Notes: a model not told the origin generated them from the letters alone. 64,000 nt of DNA from Liolophura sinensis (GCF_032854445.1 NC_088296.1:15985485-16049484), one strand, 5' to 3'. Positions 25,911 to 39,520 are shown, numbered from the stretch's first letter. Program-made: numbers and translations.

Positions 25911-26107
25911 TCAGAAAACACATCGTTCTCTTCGTTCTGAGAATTGTTCACTACCCTCTACAGTATGGTTCTATTTTACCCCAGTCTACTTCGACAGGGT
26001 ACATGTATTAGTTGTGGTAAATTCCAATACGATCAGACCATGTCAGACAGTTCTCGCTGTATTAGTGTTAGATTTATCTCATTAGTCCAACCAGTTTTAC
26101 AACAGTT

Positions 26108-29100
26108 ACAACCATCAGGTACATTGATTACACCCGGTTTTACAACGACAACTGTCAATCAGCCCCCGCTGTTATACCAGGTATATTGACTACATTCGGT
26201 TTCTGCAACCATGACAGTCAACCAGCCTCCGCTGTTATACCAGGTATATTGACTACATGCGGTTCCTACAACCATGACTGTCAACCAGCTCCCGCTGTTA
26301 TACCAGGTATATTGACTACATGCGGTTCCTACAACCATGACATCCAACCAGCTCCCGCTGTTATACCAGGTATATTGACTACATTCGGTTTTTACAACCA
26401 TGACAGTCAACCCCCGTTGTTATACCAGGTATATTGACTACATGCGATTCCTACAACCATAACTGTCAATCAGCTCCCGCTGTTATACCAGGTATATTGA
26501 CTACATGCGGTTCCTACAACCATGACTGTCAATCAGCTCCCGCTGTTATACCAGGTATATTGACTACATGCGGTTCCTACAACCATGACTGTCAACCAGC
26601 TCCCGATGTTATACCAGGTATATTGACTACATGCGGTTCCTACAACCATGACTGTCAATCAGCTCCCGCTGTTATACCAGGTATATTGACTACATGCGGT
26701 TCCTACAACCATGACTGTCAACCAGCTCCCGATGTTATACCAGGTATATTGACTACATGCGGTTCCTACAACCATAACTGTCAATCAGCTCCCGCTGTTA
26801 TACCAGGTATATTGACTACATGCTGTTCCTACAACCATGACAACCAGCTCCCGATGTTATACCAGGTATATTGACTACATGCGGTTCCTACAACCATGAC
26901 TGTCAACCAGCTCCCGATGTTATACCAGGTATATTGACTACATGCGGTTCCTACAACCATGACTGTCAACCAGCTCCCGATGTTATACCAGGTATATTGA
27001 CTACATGCTGTTCCTACAACCATGACTGTCAATCAGCTCCCGCTGTTATACCAGGTATATTGACTACATGCGGTTCCTACAACCATGACAGTCAACCAGC
27101 CCCCGCTGTTATACCAGGTATATTGACTACATGCGGTTCCTACAACCATGACTGTCAATCAGCTCCCGCTGTTATACCAGGTATATTGACTACATGCGGT
27201 TCCTACAACCATGACTGTCAACCAGCTCCCGATGTTATACCAGGTATATTGACTACATGCGGTTCCTACAACCATGACTGTCAACCAGCTCCCGATGTTA
27301 TACCAGGTATATTGACTACATGCTGTTCCTACAACCATGACTGTCAACCAGCCCCCGCTGTTATACCAGGTATATTGACTACATGCGGTTCCTACAACCA
27401 TGACTGTCAACCAGCTCCCGCTGTTATACCAGGTATATTGACTACATTCGGTTTCTACAACCATGACTGTCAATCAGCCCCCGCTGTTATACCAGGTATA
27501 TTGACTACATTCGGTTTCTACAACCATGACTGTCAACCAGCTCCCGCTGTTATACCAGGTATATTGACTACATGCGGTTCCTACAACCATGACTGTCAAC
27601 CAGCTCCCGCTGTTATACCAGGTATATTGACTACATGCGGTTCCAACAACCATGACTGTCAATCAGCCCCCGCTGTTATACCAGGTATATTGACTACATT
27701 CGGTTCCTACAACCATGACTGTCAACCAGCCCCCGCTGTTATACCAGGTATATTGACTACATGCGGTTCCAACAACCATGACTGTCAATCAGCTCCCGAT
27801 GTTATACCAGGTATATTGACTACATGCGGTTCCTACAACCATGACAGTCAACCAGCCCCCGCTGTTATACCAGGTGTATTGACTACATGCGGTTCCTACA
27901 ACCATGACTGTCAATCAGCTCCCGCTGTTATACCAGGTATATTGACTACATGCGGTTCCTACAACCATGACTGTCAACCAGCTCCCGATGTTATACCAGG
28001 TATATTGACTACATTCGGTTTCTACAACCATGACTGTCAACCAGCTCCCGATGTTATACCAGGTATATTGACTACATGCGGTTCCTACAACCATGACTGT
28101 CAATCAGACCCCGCTGTTATACCAGGTATATTGACTACATGCGGTTCCTACAACCATGACTGTCAACCAGCTCCCGATGTTATACCAGGTATATTGACTA
28201 CATTCGGTTCCTACAACCATGACTGTCAATCAGCTCCCGCTGTTATACCAGGTATATTGACTACATGCGGTTCCAACAACCATGACTGTCAATCAGCTCC
28301 CGATGTTATACCAGGTATATTGACTACATGCGGTTCCTACAACCATGACAGTCAACCAGCCCCCGCTGTTATACCAGGTATATTGACTACATGCTGTTCC
28401 TACAACCATGACTGTCAACCAGTTCCCGCTGTTATACCAGGTATATTGACTACATGCGGTTCCTACAACCATGACTGTCAACCAGCTCCCGCTGTTATAC
28501 CAGGTATATTGACTACATGCGGTTCCTACAACCATGACAATCAACCCCCGCTGTTATACCAGGTATATTGACTACATTCGGTTCCTACAACCATAACTGT
28601 CAATCAGCTCCCGATGTTATACCAGGTATATTGACTACATTCGGTTCCTACAACCATAACTGTCAACCAGCTCCCGATGTTATACCAGGTATATTGACTA
28701 CATGCTGTTCCTACAATCATGACAATCAAGCCCCGCTGTTATACCAGGTATATTGACTACATTCGGTTCCTACAACCATGACTGTCAATCAGCCCCCGCT
28801 GTTATACCAGGTATATTGACTACATGCGGTTCCTACAACCATGACTGTCAATCAGCTCCCGATGTTATACCAGGTATATTGACTACATTCGGTTCCTACA
28901 ACCATAACTGTCAATCAGCTCCCGCTGTTATACCAGGTATATTGACTACATGCTGTTCCTACAACCATGACAGTCAACCAGCTCCCGCTGTTATACCAGG
29001 TATATTGACTACATGCTGTTCCTACAACCATGACAACCAACCCCCGCTGTTATACCAGGTATATTGACAACATGCGGTTCCTACAACCATGACAGTCAGC

Positions 29101-32100
29101 TCCCGCTGTTATACCAGGTATATTGACTACATGCGGTTCCTACAACCATAACTGTCAATCAGCTCCCGATGTTATACCAGGTGTATTGACTACATGCGGT
29201 TCCTACAACCATGACTGTCAATCAGCTCCCGCTGTTATACCAGGTATATTGACTACATGCGGTTCCTACAACCATAACTGTCAATCAGCTCCCGCTGTTA
29301 TACCAGGTATATTGACTACATGCTGTTCCTACAACCATGACTGTCAACCAGCTCCCGCTGTTATACCAGGTATATTGACTACATGCGGTTCCTACAACCA
29401 TGACTGTCAACCAGCTCCCGCTGTTATACCAGGTATATTGACTACATGCGGTTCCTACAACCATGACTGTCAACCAGCTTCCGCTGTTATACCAGGTATA
29501 TTGACTACATTCGGTTCCTACAACCATGACTGTCAATCAGCTCCCGCTGTTATACCAGGTATATTGACTACATGCTGTTCCTACAACCATGACTGTCAAC
29601 CAGCTCCCGCTGTTATACCAGGTATATTGACTACATTCGGTTCCTACAACCATGACCGTCAATCAGCTCCCGCTGTTATACCAGGTATATTGACTACATG
29701 CTGTTCCTACAACCATGACTGTCAATCAGCTCCCGATGTTATACCAGGTATATTGACTACATGCGGTTCCTACAACCATGACTGTCAACCAGCTCCCGCT
29801 GTTATACTTGGTATATTGACTACATGCGGTTCCTACAACCATGACAGTCAACCAGCTCCCGATGTTATACCAGGTATATTGACTACATGCGGTTCCTACA
29901 ACCATGACTGTCAACCAGCTCCCGCTGTTATACCAGGTATATTGACTACATGCGGTTCCTACAACCATGACTGTCAATCAGCTCCCGCTGTTATACCAGG
30001 TATATTGACTACATGCGGTTCCTACAACCATGACTGTCAACCAGCTCCCGATGTTATACCAGGTATATTGACTACATTCGGTTTCTACAACCATGACAAC
30101 CAGCTCCCGCTGTTATACCAGGTATATTGACTACATGCGGTTCCTACAACCATGACTGTCAATCAGCTCCCGATGTTATACCAGGTATATTGACTACATG
30201 CGGTTCCTACAACCATAACTGTCAATCAGCTCCCGCTGTTATACCAGGTATATTGACTACATTCGGTTTCTGCAACCATGACAGTCAACCAGCTCCCGTT
30301 GTTATACCAGGTATATTGACTACCTGCGGTTCCTACAACCATGACTGTCAATCAGCTCCCGCTGTTATACCAGGTATATTGACTACATGCTGTTCCAACA
30401 ACCATGACCGTCAATCAGCTCCCGCTGTTATACCAGGTATATTGACTACCTGCGGTTCCTACAACCATGACTGTCAACCAGCTCCCGCTGTTATACCAGG
30501 TGTATTGACTACATGCGGTTCCTACAACCATGACTGTCAATCAGTTCCCGATGTTATACCAGGTATATTGACTACATGCGGTTCCTACAACCATGACAGT
30601 CAACCAGCTCCCGCTGTTATACCAGGTATATTGACTACATGCTGTTCCTACAACCATGACTGTCAATCAGCTCCCGATGTTATACCAGGTATATTGACTA
30701 CATGCGGTTCCTACAACCATGACTGTCAATCAGCCCCCGCTGTTATACCAGGTATATTGACTACATTCGGTTCCTACAACCATAACTGTCAATCAGCTCA
30801 CGCTGTTATACCAGGTATATTGACTACATTCGGTTCCTACAACCATGACTGTCAATCAGACCCCGCTGTTATACCAGGTATATTGACTACATGCGGTTTC
30901 TACAACCATGACTGTCAATCAGCCCCCGCTGTTATACCAGGTATATTGACTACATTCGGTTTCTGCAACCATGACAGTCAACCCCCGCTGTTATACCAGG
31001 TATATTGACTACATGCGGTTCCTACAACCATAACTGTCAATCAGCCCCCGCTGTTATACCAGGTATATTGACTACATTCGGTTCCTACAACCATAACTGT
31101 CAACCAGCTCCCGCTGTTATACCAGGTATATTGACTACATTCGGTTCCTACAACCATAACTGTCAATCAGCTCCCGCTGTTATACCAGGTATATTGACTA
31201 CATGCGGTTCCTACAACCATGACTGTCAATCAGCCCCCGCTGTTATACCAGGTATATTGACTACCTGCGGTTCCTACAACCATGACTGTCAATCAGCCCC
31301 CGCTGTTATACCAGGTATATTGACTACATTCGGTTTCTGCAACCATGACAGTCAACCCCCGCTGTTATACCAGGTATATTGACTACATGCGGTTCCTACA
31401 ACCATAACTGTCAATCAGCCCCCGCTGTTATACCAGGTATATTGACTACATTCGGTTCCTACAACCATAACTGTCAACCACCTCCCGCTGTTATACCAGG
31501 TATATTGACTACATTCGGTTCCTACAACCATAACTGTCAATCAGCTCCCGATGTTATACCAGGTATATTGACTACATGCGGTTCCTACAACCATAACTGT
31601 CAATCAGCTCCCGATGTTATACCAGGTATATTGACTACATTCGGTTCCTACAACCATAACTGTCAATCAGCCCCCGCTGTTATACCAGGTATATTGACTA
31701 CATGCGGTTCCTACAACCATAACTGTCAATCAGCTCCCGATGTTATACCAGGTATATTGACTACATGCTGTTCCTACAACCATGACTGTCAACCAGCTCC
31801 CGATGTTATACCAGGTATATTGACTACATGCGGTTCCTACAACCATAACTGTCAATCAGCTCCCGATGTTATACCAGGTATATTGACTACATTCGGTTCC
31901 TACAACCATAACTGTCAACCAGCTCCCGCTGTTATACCAGGTATATTGACTACATTCGGTTCCTACAACCATAACTGTCAATCAGCTCCCGATGTTATAC
32001 CAGGTATATTGACTACATGCGGTTCCTACAACCATAACTGTTAATCAGCTCCCGATGTTATACCAGGTATATTGACTACATTCGGTTCCTACAACCAGAC

Positions 32101-35100
32101 TGTCAACCAGCTCCCGCTGTTATACCAGGTATATTGACTACATTCGGTTCCTACAACCATGACTGTCAACCAGCTCCCGATGTTATACCAGGTATATTGA
32201 CTACATTCGGTTCCTACAACCATGACAGTCAACCCCCGCTGTTATACCAGGTATATTGACTACATGCTGTTCTACAACCATGACTGTCAACCAGCTCCCC
32301 GATGTTATACCAGGTATATTGACTACATAGCGGTTCCTACAACAATGACTGTCAATCAGCTCCCGATGTTATACCAGGTATATTGACTACATGCGGTTCC
32401 TACAACCATGACAGTCAACCAGCTCCCGCTGTTATACCAGGTATATTGACTACATGCTGTTCCTACAACCATGACTGTCAACCAGCTCCCGATGTTATAC
32501 AGGTATAATTGACTACATGCTGTTCCTACAACCATAACTGTCAACCAGCCCCCGCTGTTATACCAGGTATATTGACTACATGTGGTTCCTACAACCATGA
32601 CAGTCAACCAGCTCCCGATGTTATACCAGGTATATTGACTACATGCTGTTCCTACAACCATGACTGTCAATCAGCTCCCGATGTTATACCAGGTATATTG
32701 ACTACATTCGGTTCCTACAACCATAACTGTCAATCAGCTCCCGCTGTTATACCAGGTATATTGACTACATGCTGTTCCTACAACCATGACTGTCAATCAG
32801 CTCCCGATGTTATACCAGGTATATTGACTACATTCGGTTCCTACAACCATAACTGTCAACCAGCTCCCGCTGTTATACCAGGTATATTGACTACATGCTG
32901 TTCCTTCAACCATGACTGTCAACCAGCCCCCGCTGTTATACCAGGTATATTGACTACATGCGGTTCCTACAACCATGACAATCAACCCCCGCTGTTATAC
33001 CAGGTATATTGACTACATTCGGTTCCTACAACCATGACTGTCAATCAGCTCCCGCTGTTATACCAGGTATATTGACTACATGCTGTTCCTACAACCATGA
33101 CTGTCAATCAGCTCCCGATGTTATACCAGGTATATTGACTACATGCGGTTTCTACAACCATGACAGTCAACCAGCCCCCGCTGTTATACCAGGTATATTG
33201 ACTACATGCGGTTCCTACAACTATGACTGTCAACCAGCTCCCGATGTTATACCAGGTATATTGACTACATGCGGTTCCTACAACCATGACAGTCAACCAG
33301 CCCCCGCTGTTATACCAGGTATATTGACTACATGCTGTTCCTACAACCATGACAACCAGCTCCCGATGTTATACCAGGTATATTGACTACATGCGGTTCC
33401 TACAACCATGACTGTCAATCAGCTCCCGCTGTTATACCAGGTATATTGACTACATGCGGTTCCTACAACCATGACAATCAACCCCCGCTGTTATACCAGG
33501 TATATTGACTACATTCGGTTTCTGCAACCATGACTGTCAATCAGCTCCCGATGTTATACCAGGTATATTGACTACATTGCGGTTCCTACAACCATAACTG
33601 TCAATCAGGCTCCCGCTGTTATACCAGGTATATTGACTACATGCGGTTCCTACAACCATGACTGTCAACCAGCTCCCGATGTTTATACCAGGTATATTGA
33701 CTACATGCGGTTCCTACAACCTGACAGTCAACCAGCCCCCGCTGTTATACCAGGTGTATTGACTACATGCGGTTTCTACAACCATGACAGTCAACCAGCC
33801 AACGCTGTTATACCAGGTATATTGACTACATGCGGTTCCTACAACCATGACTGTCAATCAGCTCCCGCTGTTATACCAGGTATATTGACTACATTCGGTT
33901 TCTGCAACGATAACTGTTAATTAGCTCCCGATGTTATACCAGGTATATTGACTACATGCGGTTCCTACAAACCATAACTGTCAATCAGCTCCCGATGTTA
34001 TACCAGGTATATTGACTACATGCGGTTCCTACAACCATAACTGTCAACCAGCCCCCGCTGTTATACCAGGTATATTGACTACATGCTGTTCCTACAACCA
34101 TGACAGTCAACCAGCCAATGCTGTTATACCAGGTATATTGACTACATGCGGTTCCTACAACCATGACTGTCAATCAGCTCCCGCTGTTATACCAGGTATA
34201 TTGACTACATGCGGTTCCTACAACCATAACTGTCAATCAGCTCCCGATGTTATACCAGGTATATTGACTACATTCGGTTTCTGCAACCATGACAGTCAGC
34301 CCCCGATGTTATACCAGGTATATTGACTACATGCGGTTCCTACAACCATAACTGTCAACCAGCTCCCGATGTTATACCAGGTATATTGACTACATTCGGT
34401 TTCTGCAACCATGACAGTCAGCCCCCGCTGTTATACCAGGTATATTGACTACATGCGGTTCCTACAACCATAACTGTCAATCAGCTCCCGATGTTATACC
34501 AGGTATATTGACTACATTCGGTTTCTGCAACCATGACAGTCAGCCCCCGATGTTATACCAGGTATATTGACTACATGCGGTTCCTACAACCATAACTGTC
34601 AACCAGCTCCCGATGTTATACCAGGTATATTGACTACATTCGGTTTCTGCAACCATGACAGTCAGCCCCCGATGTTATACCAGGTATATTGACTACATTC
34701 GGTTCCTACAACCATAACTGTCAACCAGCTCCCGATGTTGTACCAGGTATATTGACTACATGCGGTTCCTACAACCATGACTGTCAACCAGCTCCCGCTG
34801 TTATACCAGGTATATTGACTACATGCGGTTCCTACAACCATGACTGTCAATCAGCCCCCGCTGTTATACCAGGTATATTGACTACATGCGGTTCCTACAA
34901 CCATGACTGTCAATCAGCTCCCGATGTTATACCAGGTATATTGACTACATGCGGTTCCTACAACCATGACTGTCAACCAGCTCCCGATGTTATACCAGGT
35001 ATATTGACTACATTCGGTTTCTGCAACCATGACTGTCAATCAGCTCCCGCTGTTATACCAGGTATATTGACTACATTCGGTTTCTACAACCATGACAACC

Positions 35101-35310
35101 AGCTCCCGATGTTATACCAGGTATATTGACTACATGCGGTTCCTACAACCATGACTGTCAACCAGCTCCCGCTGTTATACCAGGTATATTGACTACATTC
35201 GGTTTCTACAACCATGACAACCAGCTCCCGATGTTATACCAGGTATATTGACTACATGCGGTTCCTACAGCCATGACAGTCAACCAGCTCCCGCTGTTAT
35301 ATCAGATACT
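26108..35310 (+). repeat. 63-bp satellite array, copy 2 (about 9.2 kb)
   Basis: About 145 tandem 63-bp units, mostly full length, so the frame is kept for long runs. The plus-strand frame encodes a 21-residue unit starting TTCGSYNHDC and ending AVIPGIL; the longest run is 566 codons at 26871-28571, with others of 335, 293 and 221 codons. The minus strand is also open in one frame (MVVGTACSQYTWYNSGSWL plus two residues). Common variants are TGC/TTC, GGT/TGT, TCC/TTC, GAC/AAC, TGT/AGT, CCA/TCA and GCT/GAT, all amino-acid changing in the plus frame; GCT/GCC is the main silent one. No unique coding sequence, signal peptide or intron boundary flanks the array. I read it as a non-coding satellite. 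Confidence 0.95.
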
Positions 35311-35384
35311 GACTGCGCTCTGACTACAGCCATAACAAACAGCCACGTCTGTTATAGCAGCTACACCAGGTTAAAACGGTTACA

Positions 35385-35565
35385 GCCAAAGTTAGTCCAA
35401 CAGCTCCCGCTGTACATATCCATAGCCAAAGTTAGTCCAACAGCTCCCGCTGTATATATCCATTGCCAAAGTTAGTCCAACACCTCCCGCTGTATGCATC
35501 CATAGCCAATGTTAGTCCAACAGCTCCCGCTGTATACATCCACAGCCAATGTTAGTCCAACCCGA
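35385..35565 (+). repeat. 40-bp tandem repeats at the end of the array
   Basis: Between four and five copies of a 40-bp unit (GCCAAAGTTAGTCCAACAGC, then TCCCGCTGTATATATCCATA), with starts at 35385, 35425, 35465, 35505 and 35545. The unit shares the core CAGCTCCCGCTGT with the 63-bp unit, so the two repeats are probably related by descent. Confidence 0.9.
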
Positions 35566-36075
35566 CAGACCAACCCTGACCACGAGAAATGATACAAAAC
35601 GAAACAAGCACTTATTTATCATATACCTTTATTTTTGCGTAATAAGTGTTCTAAACGCACACGGTTTTTCATTAATCAGTATAGACCGACTGGCTACAAC
35701 TAGAGACCTTGCACCCACCAAATGTAGTCCATCTATAAATGAGCACAATTTCTTCAGCTCGAATATGATTATGTTCTTTAAATTTCTGTTTCATTAGTTT
35801 CAATTGCAAACTATTTCAAATAAATCAATATTTCCGAGCTGAGACTATTACAAGGTAGCCACTTCACGAAACGCGGTCAAATCCCTACGTAACCGGAATC
35901 CCCTCACACTCTGTCTTTAGGTGAAAGAGAAGTGGGTTGTGCCATATTTTTGAGAATTTCATCTTGTTTGAAAGTAACGGCTACAGTACATTTTCCAAAG
36001 TGTGCCAAAGTCATTAAATACAAGTTATCCTCCAATGCCGTGCGTTTGGGTTTCATAAACTGCATCTTTTTTGTA
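35566..36075. other. No gene seen
   Basis: AT-rich unique-looking sequence. The open frames at 35549-35797 and 35932-36183 have no motif, and the latter runs into a SINE. Confidence 0.4.
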
Positions 36076-36312
36076 TTTAGTCATTTATTTCATTGGTGTT
36101 TTACGCGACAGCGGCCAACATTGGGCATGTGGGGTATGGAAACCGGGCAGAACCCGGGGACACGACCATGCGCAGGTTGCTGAAAAACCTTTCCATGTAT
36201 ATGACCGTGGAGGAAGCCAGCAGTAGCTGGACTTGAACTCACAGCGACCGCACTGGTGATAGGTTCCTAAGACCCTGTGCCGCGCTGGCACGCTGACCAC
36301 CTCGGTTAACCA
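36076..36312 (-). repeat. SINE-A, near full length, diverged
   Basis: ATTTATTTCATTGGTGTTTT tail at the left and GACTTGAACTCACAGCGACC with the head complement at the right. Several small deletions are present, including loss of the GTACTCAAGAATATTTC block. Confidence 0.8.
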
Positions 36313-36620
36313 CTTTTCTTGTTCATAAAAAACGGGGAATTAATCATGGGACTTCTGGACAATCATTTGATGCACATCCGGACGAGTATATACCTGAAGA
36401 CTTGAAAAAGAAAAAACAGTACCCCCTTCAAATTTGAAACAGAACTATTTACAACTGGTGGCCAGCTTTATGGATAGAACACTGATTATTAGCATGTTAT
36501 TGGCGAATACTGTTGAAACACAAATTGTGGTCAAAGAACGTTAGACTGCGCAAAGGGGCATGTTCAGTGGTAATCAACAGCTCATTGTCACCAAGCTCCC
36601 ACGAACAGTAAGCGCGGCAG

Positions 36621-36780
36621 AATGGTATTTACTTATTTATTTATTTATTTATTTATTTACGTATACACTATTTATTTATGTATTTATGTAGGCCCTATTT
36701 ACTTATGTATTTATTTATGTATTTATAAAGACTCTGTTTATTTATGTAGGCCCTATTTATTTATGTAGGCCCTAATAGGT
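36621..36780. repeat. Low-complexity TTTA/TATTTATGTAGGCC repeat
   Basis: Runs of TTTA interspersed with TATTTATGTAGGCCCTA. A second block of the same kind lies at 37050-37265, on the far side of an R3-family segment. Confidence 0.85.
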
Positions 36781-37045
36781 TATAACTTGGAAACACATTT
36801 CGAGACATATTTTCTTGGAATTAAAGAGAACTTTGTCACGTATATGGAAATATATTTTACATCATTTAATTGTTCACATTTTTATGATGACATTCATCTT
36901 AAGATTGTTTAAGTGTGTCTTCAAATCAAAATCTATGGGGCCCCGCGGCACACACGCATTAGAGAGTATAGCAACTTGCGTGCGAACATCGCTAATTGCA
37001 GATATGAAGCATAATCAAGAGCGGAAGTAAAAGTTTACAATGAAA
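36776..37045 (+). repeat. R3 family, interior segment (plus)
   Basis: Matches the reverse complement of about 39200-39475 over its length (shared pieces: TTCTTGGAATTAAAGAGAAC and GGGGCCCCGCGGCACACACG). A more diverged third copy lies near 39930-40170. Family type unknown. Confidence 0.8.
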
Positions 37046-37049
37046 CCAT

Positions 37050-37265
37050 ATTATTTATGTAGGCCCTATATATTTGTGTAGTTTTCTATTTATGTAGGCC
37101 TTATTTATTTATGTATTTGTTTATTTATGTAGGCCTTATTTATTTATGTATTTGTTTATTTATGTACGCCTTATTTATTTATGTAATTTTTAAATTTATT
37201 TATGCACTATTACTTATTCACGTATTGTTTTATTTATATATTTGTCTAGTTTATTTATTTGATTT
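37050..37265. repeat. Low-complexity TATTTATGTAGGCC repeat, second block
   Basis: Imperfect repetition of TTTATTTATGTAGGCC and TTTATTTATGTATTTG. Confidence 0.85.
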
Positions 37266-37437
37266 CCTCTAACTTGTGTGACCAAGCGATTGAACAGCAA
37301 GTACATCGACCACTCGGCCAAGTCAAGCTATTTTCAGGCAATATGGTTTGAGATAATATTTCACTCTCAAGCACAATTTACAGATATATTTGAGCAAAAC
37401 TGTTGCGTAAAAAAGAAAAAAAAAAAAAAAAAAAATA

Positions 37438-37665
37438 GGGCGCCCCGAAGTAGAGGGCATAGCCTTATGTGTGTTGTAGACCACGAGGGTCCCATCCGTC
37501 CTTATCAAGGGGAGTGCTAACCTTCTCTCCTTTCTTACAACACGTAATATTACAATTGGACGAGGTGGTTATATTACTTACCAGAAACATCCCTGAATAT
37601 GTTGGGGGTTTTAAAATTGTGGTTCCCAAAGATATATTTCTGACAAAGGTTTCATTTTTGTGAAT
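37438..37665 (+). repeat. R3 family, terminal segment (plus)
   Basis: Begins GGGCGCCCCGAAGTAGAGGG immediately after an A-run of about 20. The next 100 bases match 50577-50690 almost exactly. Includes the pair GTGTTGTA and TACAACAC, which could form a hairpin of about 80 bases. Confidence 0.85.
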
Positions 37666-38158
37666 TGAAAAACACATTTTGCGTCATATATTCCTTGAAT
37701 TAAAGATAATATCGTTACGATTATGTTTATGGTTTAATATTCTTCTTTAATTTACATTTTATCTTGTTTAGATTAACTAAAATGAATTTTGCTAGAAATG
37801 TGATTTATTTTTAATGATCTTTGTGTTTGATCTTCAAAAGTAAGCATGAAAACCAAGGAAATGTGAGGTACATGTATAAACTGGGTACAGCAGTTTAGAT
37901 GTAAAAAAAGGCACAATTTAATTTGGAAGGAAATTCAAAGTTAAAATATTTTGCTCACTAATTATTATTATTTGAGACCATTTCACCGTCAACCCATTTT
38001 GCTTGAAGGTGAAACTGAAATCTTATATTGATACAGGTCCCAGTAGTTTCATTTGATTTTTACATTTTCGAGTGGAAAAGCGTATGGATGGTTTCACAAC
38101 TTTAGGGATGAAAAAAACCAAAAAAAAAAAACCAAAACAAAAAAACACAATGTATACT

Positions 38159-38192
38159 ATGACTTATTCACGAAAGTTTGTGAATAAGTCAT
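38159..38192. repeat. Perfect 13-bp inverted repeat
   Basis: ATGACTTATTCAC (38159-38171) and GTGAATAAGTCAT (38180-38192) form a perfect stem around an 8-base loop. It could be a MITE end or a chance hairpin; no element around it was recognised. Confidence 0.8.
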
Positions 38193-38574
38193 CATGTACA
38201 AAGTATTTTCTGTCGTTTTGTTCATCGCTAGCATTATTGACATTTTAAACAAGAAGCTGGACTTACTATGCGGTTGTGTAAGCAGCCGAACACAGTACGC
38301 GTGGATACATTACTGTCCTGCATTCAATTTCAGAGAGACTGTGTTCGTGAGTTCAACTCCAAAGTGTGTAAAGTATAATTTGACACTGGACTAGAGATAA
38401 AATGCCAGATATGAAGTTATGACCTGGGAAAGTAGTTCAAAGCTCATTTAGGCTATAAATGTAACCACAAGGATAGTGAAATCTGTCATCTCGTTCCGTT
38501 GCAATCGGTTAAGTAATTCTGAAGATATGACTGTAACACATCAAATTCTAACAGGAATTCTGAGCGGAAAAAGA

Positions 38575-38746
38575 GTGGCACTGAAGACTGTTGGCCATAA
38601 TCACCGCGCAACAATGAGTGGCACCGAAGACTGTTGGCCATAATCACCGCGCAACAGTGAATGGCACTGAAGACTGTTGGCCATAATCACCGCACAACAT
38701 AGAATGGCACTGAAGACTGTTGGCCATAATCACCGCGCAACAATGA
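38575..38746 (+). repeat. Minisatellite, four copies of 43 bp
   Basis: Units start at 38575, 38618, 38661 and 38704, each containing GGCACTGAAGACTGTTGGCC (second unit ACCGAAG) and ATAATCACCGCGCAACA. The copies are nearly identical, so this is a recent expansion. Confidence 0.95.
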
Positions 38747-38934
38747 ATTTATGTATGAACTTACCACGAATTTGGCTCAGCATAGCTTATGAGATATTGT
38801 ATATCTTTTAAACAAAAGTATGAACTTTGATCAGAGAAAGAGCAAGGGGGTCAAAGGCACCTGTAGCTTACTCAATATACATGGAATTTTAAGACTCATT
38901 TTGACTCATTTTTAGCCGCAAGAAAACAATAGGA

Positions 38935-39143
38935 TTTATTTACTTATTTATTTGATTGGTGTTTTACGCCGTACTCAAGAACTTTTCACTTATACGACGG
39001 CGGCCAGCATTATGATTGGTGGAAACCGGGCAGAGCCCGGGGGAAACCCACGACAATCCGCAGGTTGCTGGTAGACCTTCCCACGTACAGCCAGAGAGGA
39101 AGCCAGCATGAGCTGGACTTGAACTCACAACGACCGCATTGTT
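38935..39143 (-). repeat. SINE-A, head-truncated, with target-site duplication
   Basis: Exact 13-bp duplication GAAAACAATAGGA at 38922-38934 and 39144-39156. Tail at the left; the tRNA head is lost just after the B-box region. The perfect flanks suggest a fairly young insertion. Confidence 0.95.
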
Positions 39144-39199
39144 GAAAACAATAGGACTAAAGCAAACAAGTTGTACGTAAAATAAATTTGATACCTGTG

Positions 39200-39520
39200 C
39201 ACAATATTTTAAGTGTGAACTTTTACTTCCGCACGTGATTGTGCTTAATATCTACAAATAGCGATGTTCACACACAAATTGCTATACTCTCTAATGCGTG
39301 TGTGCCGCGGGGCCCCATAAAGTTTGATTTGAAGAAACACTTAAGCAATCTTAAGATGAATATCATCAAAAAAACGTCAACAATTAAATGACGTAGAATA
39401 TATTTCCATATACGTGACAAAGTTCTCTTTAATTCCAAGAAAATATGTCTCGAAATGTGTTTCCAAGTTATAAAAATTAAATCTTTGTCAGAAATATATT
39501 CCCTCTACTTCGGGGCGCCC
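39200..39520 (-). repeat. R3 family, long copy (minus)
   Basis: On the minus strand it begins GGGCGCCCCGAAGTAGAGGG next to an A-rich run (39521-39545 is T-rich on the plus strand). It continues through the interior shared with 36776-37045, so it joins the terminal and interior segments of the family in one copy. Confidence 0.8.

Larger units (their letters stand above)
21734..35565 (+). repeat. Large duplicated unit, copy 2
   Basis: Collinear with 9536 onward. This copy contains the complete right side of the unit: a 9.2-kb array, its degenerate end and a 40-bp repeat tail. Confidence 0.9.

Noticed and set aside
26871-28571. 566-codon open frame as a real repeat-protein gene
   Set aside because: No unique flanking coding sequence or splice sites, an equally open minus strand, and mostly amino-acid-changing variants among units. 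Kept as satellite pending expression data.
13857-35310. CRISPR-like array
   Set aside because: Direct tandem units without distinct spacers, in a eukaryotic context.
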